Source: Nitzschia sp. pyKryTriq1
Lineage: Eukaryota > Bacillariophyta > Bacillariophyceae > Bacillariales > Bacillariaceae
DNA: 64,000 nucleotides
Direction of reading: 5' to 3'
Assembly: GCA_956465555.1 (NCBI GenBank)
Contig: OY101117.1
Coordinates: 1,674,001-1,738,000 of the forward strand
Positions 19,271 through 32,000 of this stretch are shown piece by piece. The translations under genes were made by a program, and so were the position numbers. Under the pieces are notes generated by a model that saw only the letters and a program-made list of their open reading frames with translations, was not told the DNA's origin and searched no databases. Each line of letters starts with the position of its first letter. Position 1 is the stretch's first letter.

Positions 19271-20975
19271 ATGCTGCTCTCTTCCCTTACCCTGCTAGGC
19301 CTTGTAGCTTCGGTGAATGCCGCGCAGAGTATGCCGTATGTTCGAACGAAAGACTTACAGGGCGTGGCAGATCCAGAAAATGCCAAGTGGATCTCGATGT
19401 CCAAGGACATCGACTTCTTGCCGGTTGACGATCTACCGAAGAAGAAGAGGCCGTCGAAACGAGCCCGTTCCCTAGAAAACGACGAGGAGGAGGAGGATGA
19501 CGCGGAGTACTACGCGGACGAAGACGGGGACGGAACTGGAGAATGGGAAAAATACAATCCCTACAGTGTTCAGCCTTTTGTGGAAGGAATGGGCGACTAC
19601 GATGAGTACCAACAAGCATGGCGTTTGCTGGGATTTATGATTGATTGTAATTCGGTTTCGAGTGAAGAACAAGATGAGCACGGTGGGTCTGGATCCGCTG
19701 ATGTTTCAGAGGATGGTTGCGCCCGTTATGTTCTGTGGGCAGCTGTAAGTGGCCTTTGGGCACTCGCGTTTCCGTTTCTCGCCTATTTGTGTTTTGGCAC
19801 CTTTTCTAACTTCCTGTTGGATGGATTGATTTGTGATAGTATGTCGACATGGAGTACGAAGGCAGTGGGATCGGAGAGTACCAGTACTACAATGAAACAA
19901 CCAAGAAGTGGGATAGCTCAGCTTGTAAGTATGCTGAGGGAGGTAATGGAGGGTCACGATGCGCCAGGATGGATTGCCACTTGGAGGACACCCACTTTTC
20001 GCTTCTAGGATTTTTCAAACACCGTAGCTATGATGATTGGATGGAGCAACTCTTCAAGCACGAAGGGATGTGTGTGTGGTCAGACGAGCAATACTCGTTC
20101 ATGAAACATGCACGTGATGTGTGGCCTAGAGGATGCACTGATTCTGGGTCCACAACGGAAGACGGCGATACCATCTACTACGATTTGAAGCCAATGCCCA
20201 AAGGTCGGATTGCTGTAGGGCTTTACTTGGATTCCAAGTGCATTGAGGATTATTCAAGCGAAACCGAGGTGGTTGAAGAAATTTTGGGAAATTACTTTCT
20301 AGGTGGAGGAAGTCATGACAGTGGAGACAATGGGAATTCCGATTATTCTTCTGACACACTGGAAAAATCACTGGAAAGGTGGAACTCCGCATTCGATATC
20401 TGGCACACCTGCCATCCATGCGTCGCCCATGATTTGGAGAACACGGCTGGAACCAAGTACACTTCCAACTATTACAACGATGATTACAATCGCCGTGACC
20501 TTGGTGGCGAGCAAGGGCCCGAAGGGGAAGTTTTTGAATGCTATGATGATGCGGGTTACACAAACGTCAATCAGGTATGTGGACCACAATCACAACCCCT
20601 CACGAAATCGGCGAAAACACGCAACACATACAGTATCTCACTTTTTCGCCTACGTAACTTGCTTTCCTTGGTCTCCCACAGTGCATGAAATTTTCAGCCA
20701 AGACAACGATGGAGACTGCTACATTCCGAGACATGTCGCTAGGCCGAGCTCAAAATTCTTTGGTTCAGTCCCCCTTGGCTGGTTATTTAAACAGTGGTGG
20801 ACATTACCGGCGAGAATGGTTCGGCAACTTCTTGACCTATTCTTTCCTCTTGTTCACCACATTCTGCCTGTGTCACTCTTGTGTCTACTTGTACAGGGCT
20901 AAAGACGAAACTAAATACGACCTAAATGGAGCCGTTCGAGATTCCTTACTGGCAGAGAAGGGAATTTCTGCTTAA
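19271..20975 (+). CDS. Secretory-pathway type I membrane protein of an algal-type family, three exons
   Basis: Exons 19271-19744, 19840-20574 and 20682-20975 (all phase 0) give 500 aa. The start at 19271 was chosen because MLLSSLTLLGLVASVNA is a clear signal peptide; an in-frame ATG at 19199 would bury it. After an acidic linker (ENDEEEEDDAEYY) comes a Cys-rich luminal region with CARYVLWAAYVDMEYEG, IGEYQYYNETTKKW, MDCHLEDTHFSLLGFF, GMCVWSDEQYSFMKHARD, IAVGLYLDSKCIEDY and WNSAFDIWHTCHPCVAHDL. The final exon holds a membrane span (FLTYSFLLFTTFCLCHSCVYLY) and a short cytosolic tail. I recall similar proteins from diatoms and other stramenopiles, without a known function. Compare the divergent neighbour at 17172-18584. 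Confidence 0.82.
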
Positions 20976-21220
20976 GCACTGTGACGACGACGAGTCCTTC
21001 GGGACTTTTTAGTGAGTGGATAAATAGATTACATGATGAGCTATCGACTACTTCTAAAACCGGTAATTGTACATGTTTTACGAGGAGTAGAAATGGTTCC
21101 CTCCTGTAGTACTTAATTAATGGTGGCAGTAATGATAGTGCACTCCAGCAGCGTGCCATTGGTCCTTACCGCTACTCTAGGAAGTTCTCATTCTTGAGCT
21201 TCTTATACCACAGAGTATTG
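20976..21220. other. Short convergent intergenic region
   Basis: Between convergent 3' ends; no gene or clear signal seen. Confidence 0.4.
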
Positions 21221-22141
21221 TCAACACTTATCTTCCCAGAAATTGTCAAGCGTGAAAGGCTGTATTTCCGAGGGCTCGACCCGTTCATATACGGCGTAGT
21301 ACTTGCTTCCTTTGTTGCGGGCAACCTTTTTCCCTTCCTCGGTTTCCGTTTTCATGGCTTCTACACACGGGTCTCTTGTTTCGAGCTGGTCATCGGGGAG
21401 CCGACGAAACATAGGATGCATATCGCACTTGGCGACATGCCATTCGTGAAGTTCTTTGACGTCTGTGATGCAATACAACCGCGCCTTGGGCTTCAAAACA
21501 TAGGCATATTCTGAAAGTAATCTCTCGCTGACAATGCGACGTCCGTGGTTCTTTCGTTTGAAGTGAGGGTCAGGAAAGCAGAAGAAGAGTTTGTTCAAAC
21601 TGGCCTTGGGAAAATAGTGGGGAAGAAATTTCATACTATTCGTCCTCATGACACTGCAGTTTTGGTACTGGCCAGGGTTTTCTTTGCGGGATGCCACGAT
21701 TCGTAGTCTCACATACTCAGTCACTTTGGCTCGAATCTCCATACCAAGAATTCTCTCTTGGGGTAAGAGCGTTGCCAGTGCCAATGTCAAGCCCCCAAAC
21801 CCACAGCCGATATCCAACACAGTTGGACATTTCGTCGCTTGTTCTGGGTAATAGGGTGACCAATCCATCATGTCGGGCCGCCTTGGGTATTCAAAGGCGT
21901 CGCTGTGGGGAGGGGGATACAACAAATTGATTTAAAAAGCAGCAATCAGTGCGTGAGGCTATGCCTTTGAAAAGGAGAGAATACAAGTACTTCTTCGCGT
22001 GAAGCATGAAGTGTGAACCTACTTGTGAGACAAGGGATTGCAGTGGGCGCGCTGACGATAGAATTTCTTTTGGGGCATGTCTCCTTCTGGTGTGATGGGG
22101 GAGATTTCCTCGCACGAACGTTTCTTCGATGGTTCTGTCAT
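21221..22141 (-). CDS. METTL1: tRNA (guanine-N7-)-methyltransferase, METTL1/Trm8 type, two exons
   Basis: Exon 1 is 22141-22023 and exon 2 is 21902-21221 (split codon AA|C = Asn), giving 266 aa. Family hallmarks are PQKKFYRQRAHCNPLSH near residue 30, DMMDWSPYYPE, motif I VLDIGCGFGGLTLALA, GMEIRAKVTEYV, then NKLFFCFPDPHFKRKNHGRRIV and YAYVLKPKARLYCITDV. This enzyme forms m7G46 in the variable loop of tRNAs, using SAM and working with a WD-repeat partner (WDR4/Trm82) that is not in the window. Length and motifs are typical. Splicing out the 120-nt intron restores the conserved NPLSHNDAFEYPRRP continuity. Confidence 0.95.
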
Positions 22142-22387
22142 GGTCGATGTGCCTGTTTGCGGTTACTTCACGGTATCGGTCAATGATCTGATTCCGGTGA
22201 TGGTCTACTTGTATCGCCCTACGAGTACCGGTACATACACTAGTAGACTACAAGAATCAAGTATTCGAGTCGCTTTCTCCCCCAATCTCTCTTCGTACCG
22301 ATCTTCACATGCTTCATCATGGTCAGTGGTCACGAAAAAAGAATTGGTGGAGAGTGCGAGAGAGGGGGAGAGAAAACGTGAGAGTGA

Positions 22388-22500
22388 GGGTACCAGGTAC
22401 GTTACGTACCGGTACTGTACACGCAGTACCAGGGGTCCAGTACCGGTACTGTACACAGGTACAAGTACAGTACTGCACTATACTGTAGAGTACCCGGAAC
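22388..22500. repeat. GTAC/ACCGGT palindromic repeat cluster
   Basis: Dense TACCGGTACTGTAC, GTACAAGTACAGTACTG and related words in about 110 bp. Confidence 0.7.
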
Positions 22501-22523
22501 TTCACTGGCGACGGACAGGCACT

Positions 22524-22571
22524 TGCGTTGCGTTGCGTTGCGTTGCGTTCAAAGTTGAAAGTTGAAAGTTG
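22524..22571. repeat. (GTTGC)n and (GTTGAAA)n adjacent short arrays
   Basis: Five copies of GTTGC are followed directly by three copies of AAAGTTG. Confidence 0.8.
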
Positions 22572-22689
22572 ATGATTGGAAAAAATGGCGGGGTGCGTGA
22601 CTTTCGAATTTTCCTGTCGCGCCGGGCGGCGGCGGGGTCATCTTGATGAAAGATGATGGTGCCTGCTGGTGCCCCCCACGGGGTAACTG

Positions 22690-22945
22690 ACTTATGTACT
22701 TGTACCGTACAGTACAATACCGTAGACTACAAGTACTCATACGAACACGGACGGTACGAGTGATGATGGATTTTGATTGATTTGTCTCGTGAAGTGAAAG
22801 AAGCCAATATTTCTGCTCGGACAAGTTGCGAGTAGCGTGGTCTACTATCTACCGGTACAAGTACTCGGAACCGACCGCTCTGTTCCATTGCTCGCATTTG
22901 CTTCCCGCAGTACGAGTACAGACAGTACACGTACCCCATCCAAAC
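22690..22945. repeat. GTAC-rich repeat clusters upstream of VPS13
   Basis: Two sub-clusters (22690-22760 and 22845-22945) of GTAC, CAAGTAC, CCGGTAC and CGTAC words separated by about 85 bp of ordinary DNA. Confidence 0.6.
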
Positions 22946-23054
22946 CCCGGGGTAGAAGCTTTACTACGAGTACGCCAGTCTCATACTGTAGCGAGTATCA
23001 ACATAATATTCTGGTTTCCTCCCGCTCGAGACTCTGGTTCTTCAGTTGGGAACG

Positions 23055-26000
23055 ATGACTTCGTACATGTACAACCCCTCCCAAAAGGTGACGGAAATTC
23101 TTTCGAAATTCTTTGAATTTGATCCGTCCGAACTCGATTTGGGAATCTGGTCCGGCGACTTACAATTGAAGAATGTGAAACTGCGGCAAGAAGCGATTCA
23201 CCCGCTCTTGAATAAACAGGCAAACAAGCCCCACACTGACCCCCTCAAGAAGGCACCGCTGCACATGAAACTTGTCAGTGGAACCGTGGGGAACATGCGG
23301 ATTCGAATACCATGGAAACGACTCGTCTGGGGGCAAGGGGCGGTGCAGTTAGATATTAGTGACGTCATGATCGTCCTGGCGCTGCAAAGTCGAGAAGAGA
23401 CAGAAGAGCAGCGGCGGAAGGGGCTCTTGAAGGTAAAGGACAAAAAGAAAAATGCAGAAGAAGATAGTGGCGTCTCGAAAGCTTACCGAGAAGCTAAACA
23501 AAGGCGTTTGCGTGAGGCGGAACGAAGGCACCAGCAAGGGATGCCCGTTGCGCTATATTTGGACAATTTACATCGGAAGAACAGTATCGCCCGCGAAGCA
23601 GCCAAGGCGGAAGAAGCTTCCAAAAATAATGGTTCATCGGCCTCCTCGTCCTCGAAATCGAAAGAACCTGGTAGAATAGATAAGTGGCTCAAGAACACGG
23701 GATCTGACCTTTTCTGGAGATTTTTTGCAGGAATTCAGGGAAGCATTACCAAGGCAAGGATCGTCGTCGTTCAAGATGGAGTGGAAGTGGGTTGCATCAT
23801 TCAATCCATTGAAGTTGTTGCTGGAAAAGATGGCACGAAGGTAAACGTCAATATGGCGGATGAAGATCCCTCAGAGATGAGCGAAGAGGCTAGAACAGCT
23901 GCCGAAATGACGCCGCCTGAAACTTTCATGTATGAAGGTGCCTACGAGGATGGAGAGCACGTGGACAAGACTATTAAGCAGCAAGGACTGGGTCTTTTTA
24001 TTCGGAAGGAGGTTTCCATGGCCAAGGTTCCCAAGGCGCTACGCTTTTCCACCTCAGTATCCGCGGACGACTACATTCTACGTCCAGTTGACCTCGATCT
24101 ATCCTTTTCTTTCTTTTATCCATACCCACCGGAACGAAGAAAGAAACGGGCGATCGATAATCTAAGTCAAGAAACACCTACGACGGCAGCAAGCTCGACT
24201 GGATTGAGCGGTGCCGTATCAGTTGGTGAAAGTACTACGGCATCTTCCAAGCAGCGGAGAGGGAAACGTGAACGCGATCGAGTAACTCCCAGCATTTTGC
24301 CAGGCACCACACATTCTGGTGCCACCAATGATGAAGATCGACGAGGGAAGCTCAGACCAACCCAAAGCCTGACTCGAAATCGATTTGTTCCTATGACACC
24401 TGCGGAAAGTCGACTGCGGAACCAGCATCGAAGACTTGTCTCGGATAGTCAACAGAACCAGGGAGGCCGACCTCGATTGCAGCGTCACGCTTCCATGCGT
24501 TCCGCTAGATCGAGCTCATTCTTCACAGCGGCAGGACAGGACACCATGAGTATTCAGGAATCCGCCACTGTTGTTCCGGGTAGAAGCATGGAAATCGCGC
24601 CAAAGTTTGACTGCCGTGTGACATTGAAGGAGATCCGCATCGTATTCACAACTCGACACTATGAACTGCTCAACTATTTCTTGTCAACTGTGTCACGGAT
24701 GAAAAATGGACGGCCCGACTTATTAATCCGGTCGACACCAAAAGAAACAAATACGGCCTCGTTTCAACGAAAATTCATAGACGCAACGTCTGGCTCGTTT
24801 CTCCCGGCGACCCCGGTCAGGCCAAAACAAATGGATCACGCCGCCAAACCAAATGCCACGATGTTAAGTGCTATGCTTGCCCCCCTGACGGGATTTCGTG
24901 GAGGTGCTTCAGACAATGTGGAGCATGAAGGCTCAGCTTCAGAATCGAATATCAATAATCCGCAACTGATACCTGTTCGACGATCCGTGCGGTCTCAGGT
25001 TTTGGTGAAGTGGTGGAAGTATTCGATTGGTGCAATTACGTGGGAAGTACGAAAACGAAAACACCTAGCAACAAATTTCCGCCAGATGTACATCTCGTTC
25101 GACTGGAATCGCCAACGATACAAAAGGAAAGAATATATCGAACTATATATTGCCAGCAAGCTGGACAATAAGCAGGATGGAGTTTGGCCGTTCGAGGACA
25201 ATGAGAAGCGTGAAGATAAACTATTACGAATCGAGGATGAACTTCCCTTGGAACAGATTTTGCTCTACAGATCTATTGCGCGTTCAATTCGAGTTCGTGG
25301 AATGACCAAAATGCCTGATTCCATTAAGGAGTTGCACTCGGCGCAGACCATGAAAATGCGGGCAAAACGGAAGAAACGGGAGTCGACCTCAATGAACGAC
25401 AAGGGCGACGACGAGGCGGCAGAAACGAGTCTTCTTTCTATGATTCAACAGAAATTCAACTCGGCATCACAGTTGCGACAACCGGGTGGTCTCTTCAAAA
25501 AGTTTCGTTCGTCAACTGGGAATAGAAGCATGTTCCCGACTGACCTTCGGAGTGACCAAGACTACGACAACGATTATGATGCCCAAAGTTCAGATGTTGT
25601 ACGGCAGCCCAGCCTTATAAACCAGGGCCGTTTTACGCCAGAAGTGTCAGGGCACGATAGTACGATTGACGAAGATAGGGAGGCAAGAACTCCATCTTTC
25701 AGACGGGCAGTAGGGAAGCAGACACGGAGAGGGTCGACCGGCAATAGTATATCTGATATCCATCCTGGGAATTTTTATTCGTCGGGAAGGGATGCTTCCC
25801 AAGCAGATGGTCGAACAATACGGACATTTCAGAGGAAAGATGCAAGGAGTGCTCGGCCTGGGCAAACAATCGGCAGTGCTGACGACACAATTTCGAAACC
25901 GGACGAAAGAATGAAGATTTCCCTCGCTTTGTCAATAAAATTGTTTGATTTTATGGTGGTTGAAGAAGAATATCTTTTTGATATTGCACCGGAGGAGCTG

Positions 26001-29000
26001 AAACGACCCGGTAAATCAGAAAAGGACTCGGTTGGGGATCTTTCCCGGGAATATTATTCTGGTGGAGAGGAATCGTCCAGTGATGATGTATCCGATCTCT
26101 CTGTCTTGACGGATGATCAACGGTTCTTTAACGAGGGCGGTCCAATCGAACCAATTATGGAAGAGGAGGACGAGGAGGTCGGAGCGAAAATGTCGTCGAC
26201 TGATTTCCTTCTTTTTGGTTTACCCGAAGAGCCACTCTTGCGTCTAACTATCAATTCCCTCGGTTGCTCCGTAAGAGGACGAAGCGGGGGGCGCCTCAAT
26301 CTCGGCGTATCGATCCGGAGAATATCGGCTCTTTCTGAGAACGAAAATCATATTTTCTCCATGGGGGCCTACGAGGCAACGACTCCTATTTCCGAGGTCA
26401 ACGTAGGCTCCGTCGCACGCCGAAAAAGTTTCGATAGTTTCGACATGATGGATCTCTCCACACCTTTATTGAATCGACAGGAGTCCTTGGGAATGTCTTC
26501 GAGAGGTCGAGGTACCGAATCAGGCCGTGCGGTATCCTTGATGATCTGTAGTGACGAAGCATTCAAAGACGTGCAGTGTGATCTGTCGAAGATCGCTGTC
26601 ACTCTGGATTTGGTGCCAGCAACAAAGCTTTTGCATTTCTATTCCAAATCCGAGATCAAATTTCCGGACAGAATCGTGGAAAAATCTTCTGGAGACGTCG
26701 CGAGAAAGTTCATGGTGTATAAAACGTCATCGCAAGGTCGTGTCGGTATAATCAACACGGCTATTCGCGTTCGTGGCTTAGAGGTTCGGGTACCCCTCGT
26801 GAAGCAAGACGACGATGTAGAATCATCAGAGGATTCCAATGTCGATTTGTCTAACAGCTACGACGACGATAGCCCATTCATCGCCGTTGGTGCATCGCCA
26901 AAATCGGCTTTAATTTTTTCTTCCGGCAGTCTCGATATTTTCAGTGGAGCAGCCGTTGATGAAATGTCCGCAGTGACAGACCTTAGTGCCAGCCGTAGCA
27001 GCTTATTCAGCGGTAGTTTTGCGAGTCGAAAAACCGCAGCGGTGCCTACGAAGACGCTGGAAATGCTTGATATAGCTGAATTGACCGAAGCCACTGATTC
27101 ATTCTCGTGCAGACACGTGGTGAGTAACTGCAACTCATAACGAAGACAGCTGAAATCTGCGTTCAAAGACTGACAATTGTTTTTTCCACAGGTTGCTACG
27201 ATGGGTGGTATCAACTGCTTCTTCGAGACAAAAGCTGGCCGTGGGACGAAAGTAATTGATGTCCCTGTGGACGTTGAGGTGCTTCTAACTACGAATGAGA
27301 CATCGCTCTTGGAAACAGAGCTCCCTAAAAACCAGCTTGTGCTTGAGGTTTCACCCGTTCATCTTCTTCTCTCGAAGGAACGTCTTGAAATGATTTCGGC
27401 AACGAAAGAATCAATTGATTTTAGTGCACTTGATACATCATCAAAGCTGATGAAGAAAATGCGCAAACCAGATCCTCCAAGGATTGAGATTCTCTCGCGA
27501 CGCATTTTACATTGTGTTGATCTAAATTGCAGACGAGTGCAGCTCTCGATTGTAAAGGATACGGATCAACAAACCGAGACGATTTCTCCAAAATTGAAGG
27601 AGATAATCATGGAAGAATGCCTCTCAGACTTCATTTCTATTGTTTCTTGTTTCGACTTCAGTCTCCCAAACGAAGAGGCTCTCTCGTCCGCTATGCAGGT
27701 GTGCATAGGCCGACTTGTCGGCTTGGGGCTTTCGGACGACGAAGCTTGGGGCTGCACAAATGCCGCGAGGCTGAATTTTTTGGATGACATTGCTCTCATG
27801 CGGCGGGCCCAGACTGACGCTTTAGTGCAGCTTTCGTCGAACATGCATCAACACCCCTCTTTATTCAAGTCTCCACTACATGAAGAGGGAAGCGACGACG
27901 AGGAAACGTCGTCCTCCAATTCTTCGAGCTCGGTTGAGATTTCCTTGGCAGATAGCAGTGCTGGGGCAGAAGAAGGACCATCCCTAGACACCCCAGCGGC
28001 TGAAGACGAATCAGAAGATGACGTCTCTGCTAATTCTGCTGATATTGTTGATACCACTCTGCAGAACGCCGTTGAGAAGACTGTAGCCACTTTTGCGCCC
28101 TTGCTACAGACATACCGGAGCGACTTCAAAGATTTGCACTTGAACTCAATCTTGACCCTGGATTTGCCCTTGGGCTTCAGCATGTCATCCGTCAAGCTTT
28201 TCTATGATTTTCACATAACTTTCTTGGTGACTTCTTTGGTTGCGACAAATTCTGCGGGGGTTGAATTGCTCACTCTGGTTCCTCAAAGCACGGACGAAGA
28301 AAAAAGTCTTGACGAGGACGAGGAAGCGGCTCCTGGTCAAGGAATCTGCTTCTCCCGCTACGATTTGGACGAAGACCATGATTTCGGGAAGGGAGGATTA
28401 CCCATGAGCGCCCTGGCATCGGACGACGAGGAAGGGGCTTTTATTATTCGTAAGCGCTCCAGATATGACGACATTGAAATCGGTGAGGTAGAATTTCTAT
28501 TTTCGTCCAAAGTGTATGAGGGTATTATTGACGAGATATCAAAGTTGGGTAACCAGAAACAGAACGGCGAAGACTTCCCAGCAGATCGGTCCGATAAATA
28601 TGCGTCGACTCGTGGAGTCGAGTCTTCTTTGGTTTTGACGTCATATTCAGTGTCTGCGTTATTTACATCTGACGAGCTGGTCCCTTTCGCTCGGTTAACG
28701 TTGGAGAGGGTGGCTTATAGAAATTCGAAGGGGCTCGAACACTCCGCTCAAAAAGAAAGGCCGTCGTGGCTACTAGTGGCTGAAGCTGCAGCGCTTCAGA
28801 ATCTGACACCCGAAGGTCAGTTTTATCCTGATACCATGACATTACTATCCCCCGCTGCCGGTGACGCAGATTTTCCATTTCAAGTCCACTACTTCAAAAG
28901 TTCCGATCCTTGGAAGCAAAGCAGTCGTCTCTTCATCGATTTCAAAGGTTTCAGGTTGTTCCTTGTCCGACAATTCATTCATGAAATACTTCAATTTTTC

Positions 29001-32000
29001 GTGTACGACAAGTATGGGGTAGGACGACTCAAAAAGAAATACTCAAAAGATGTTCGTGACGTACACGGAAACCCCAGACCTCCCTTGCTTTGGACAGTCC
29101 GAGTGGATGACACCTCGATCGTATGCCCGAGGTCGAGCACCAGCAGTGATATGGCGGCTTTTGAGGTACAAAAGGCTTTGATTGCCGTTTCTTATATTCC
29201 AGAATCATTCAAGATGCCTACGGAAACGTCACCGTTTGATCCTGCTCCTTCCGGGAAAACACGGTCCAACAAATACTCAGACGGTGCGAGCAGACGAAAC
29301 AGTTTCCTTTCAACTGCCTCGGAGTACCACGAATGCATGGATGAGCCGTTAAGCGATGTCGGTGATGATGACTCAGATAGTCCCATTCCCATTTCTTCAT
29401 TCACCGCAGAATTGAGGAAGCGAATATGTATCAACTTGGAGAGAGTTCAAGTCTTCACTGTAATCGCTTCCAACACAGCAGCCCGGGATGCTGTGGAAAG
29501 CCCGCTTTTTCGCTTTTTTCATGCACTAAATGGACACGCGGCTGATGGTAAGCTGGTATACACACAGAAACCAAACGTGGATCGCCAAACATCAGTCCCG
29601 CCAGAGTCTCTCAGAGGCTTCGAGAAGTTTGAGCAACGTTGGGAAGAAATAAGTACAAGGTTGCTAGATGTGGAGGTTTTCGCTGACTATGCCCCCCACA
29701 TGCGGCTATTGATCGGAAGCCGACATGGGCCTTTCGATCTGGATGCCCGCATGTCTCAGCTTTGCCTTCTTTTATCTGTGTGGGACAGTAATATGCAAGA
29801 AATGCCGGCCATGTTTCCTTTCTTCACCGACCAAGTAACGAAGTCGGCGACACCCCCCGAGATACCTGACGATTTTCCTGCTTACGGGACTGACGATTTT
29901 GTGAAGCATCTAGAAGATACGTCAAGTATCAGATCGGAGATCTGCTGCATTTTCAAATCACTGTCACTACGGTGTACGTTCGACCCCCCGGGATACTTTT
30001 CGGTCGACCCTGAGTGTTTCCAATATTTCGAAGACCCGAGCTGTCCCGACGACGAAAAGCCTGGACTCGTTCTTACGCTTGAAGATGCCAATATTCACGT
30101 ACTAAACGATTTTCTCAACCTGCGGAGAATTGGAATTGGGGCATCCTTTCTGGAGCTCATAGATGAACGGAGGACGAACTTTTCTCGCAAGGTGCTGTCG
30201 ACTAGTCGAGTCGAGAGGGGGGGCAAAACTGCCACAACCGCGGCTTGGGCAGACGTGGGCTGGGGGCTTAGGAACGATATACGCACGCTGAGCTCGTCTC
30301 TTCCTATGCCTGTCATCTTTACCGTTTTCATGACACCTGGGTGGAGCCTGATCAATGTCGGTGCTGAATCTGCGAACGGTGTGATGCATGAACTATCTTG
30401 GATTTGGCTTTTCCTAGGTTATTTCAAAAGCTACTACACCGATGTTGCATTTGGTAACCCTGGACATCAGGCACAACGTTGGACCCACAAACTTAAGAAC
30501 GCGCTACGAAAATCGAATGGAGAGGAACCTATCGAGTTTCAACCTCTCCCCGGTGTCAACGTTGACTTCCGCCTGTGGTTGTGCAAACCCGTCTTGTGCA
30601 TTCCGAGTGATTATTTTTCTTCTCACGCGCCATGCCTCCGAATTGAGAGTCGGACAGGTTTGTGGTATCGTTACAAGTCGATCCAGACGCTTTCTTCTCA
30701 GGAAGTTTCGACTACGGACTTAAATCTCTATTTTTCGAACGATTTCCAGAAGCCAGAGGTTTCTCGCAGAAGCGACGTCAGAGAAGGAGTTGCCGGGGCA
30801 AGACCCCTTGTTGAAGGTCTGTCCTTTGGGCTTCGTTATGATTCAAACAACCTTTACAACCACAAGGATGTTTCTGTGTTGATACCTTTTGCAGGAGAAG
30901 ACACACCGAGCCTCTCGGTGGCGGGACCAGAACTTGAAGTAAGGCCTACTGTTCTACCCACGGCGGTTGTTTGCAAGCCTATGGAAACTCTCTCTCGGCG
31001 TCTCGGCCCCAAAGTCTGCGAGATAACTTGCATAATTGAACTCCTACCGATTACATTAAGTACCATGATGAATTTTTTCAAGGGTCCTACTGAATTGAAC
31101 CCGGACTTTCTTGTCCCAGAGGAGGACAATGGCCCGGTGACATATTCTGTTTCAGCGGAGGTTCACGATCTGCGCATCTTTGCTATTGACCCAGTTCTTG
31201 GTGTTCAGCTTCCTGTTGGGGTCGCATCGATAGCTTCCTTGCAACTTACCGCTACAAAATTCACCGGCCAACCAGTCAAGCTCAATCTGGAACCAGGAGA
31301 GGCCCCACCAGAGGATCTGCAACTCACTGTACGTTCACACCTGTGGGCGGACTACTTCAAGCTTGGGATGACCAGGAGTTGGGAGCCGTTACTTGAACCG
31401 TTCGACTTTGCGCTGATGTACGAGCAAGCGAAAGAACGTGGACAGGGTTGTTCGGTGGAAGCAGATAGCCCATTCCATGTCAACTTATCCGGGGCTTTCT
31501 TACAGATTTTAGGGGAAACAGTAGAATCCTTTTCTACGTTGATAAAGGAGACCTTCGGGGAGAAGTCCAATCCAGATCAAGCTCTAAGAAGGTCGGTTTC
31601 TCTTGGTTCCCCTTCGAGAGATCGCGCGGGTGCCTTTTTGGATGACTCAATTCGCACCACGGAGGGGTACCAGGTACAGGTCCTCCATGAAATCCCAAAG
31701 CCTCTAAAGAGTGAGGACCGCATGGCGTTCTCGTTTCGTAATCTTACAGGGCAGAAGGTGCGCGTGCATCAGCAGACAGACCGCAGTACGGAAAGCGCTC
31801 TGAAGAAACCTGCAATAGTCACTTACTTGAACCAGAAAGAAACAATGGGATTGACATTCGCGGCCACTATTTCTGTCATAAAAAATTTATCTGTCGTGGA
31901 AGTACCATACCCCGGGCTTCCAAACTCGGCAGGCGGCAATCAGAACCAAGGGTCATTAAAGCATGCCGTGGACCTACAAGTCCCAGGGTTTCGGTGGATC

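Larger units (their letters stand above)
22142..23054. other. Repeat-rich shared upstream region of METTL1-like and VPS13 genes
   Basis: About 910 bp between divergent starts. It contains GTAC/ACCGGT clusters (22205-22235, 22388-22500, 22690-22760, 22845-22945) and a GTTGC pentamer array with a following GTTGAAA array (22524-22571). No gene is supported. Confidence 0.55.

Noticed and set aside
7238-22141. A functional cluster of methyltransferase genes with TRMT112 as their shared partner
   Set aside because: METTL1-type enzymes work with a WD-repeat protein, not TRMT112, and the other two enzymes are not known TRMT112 clients; proximity looks coincidental.
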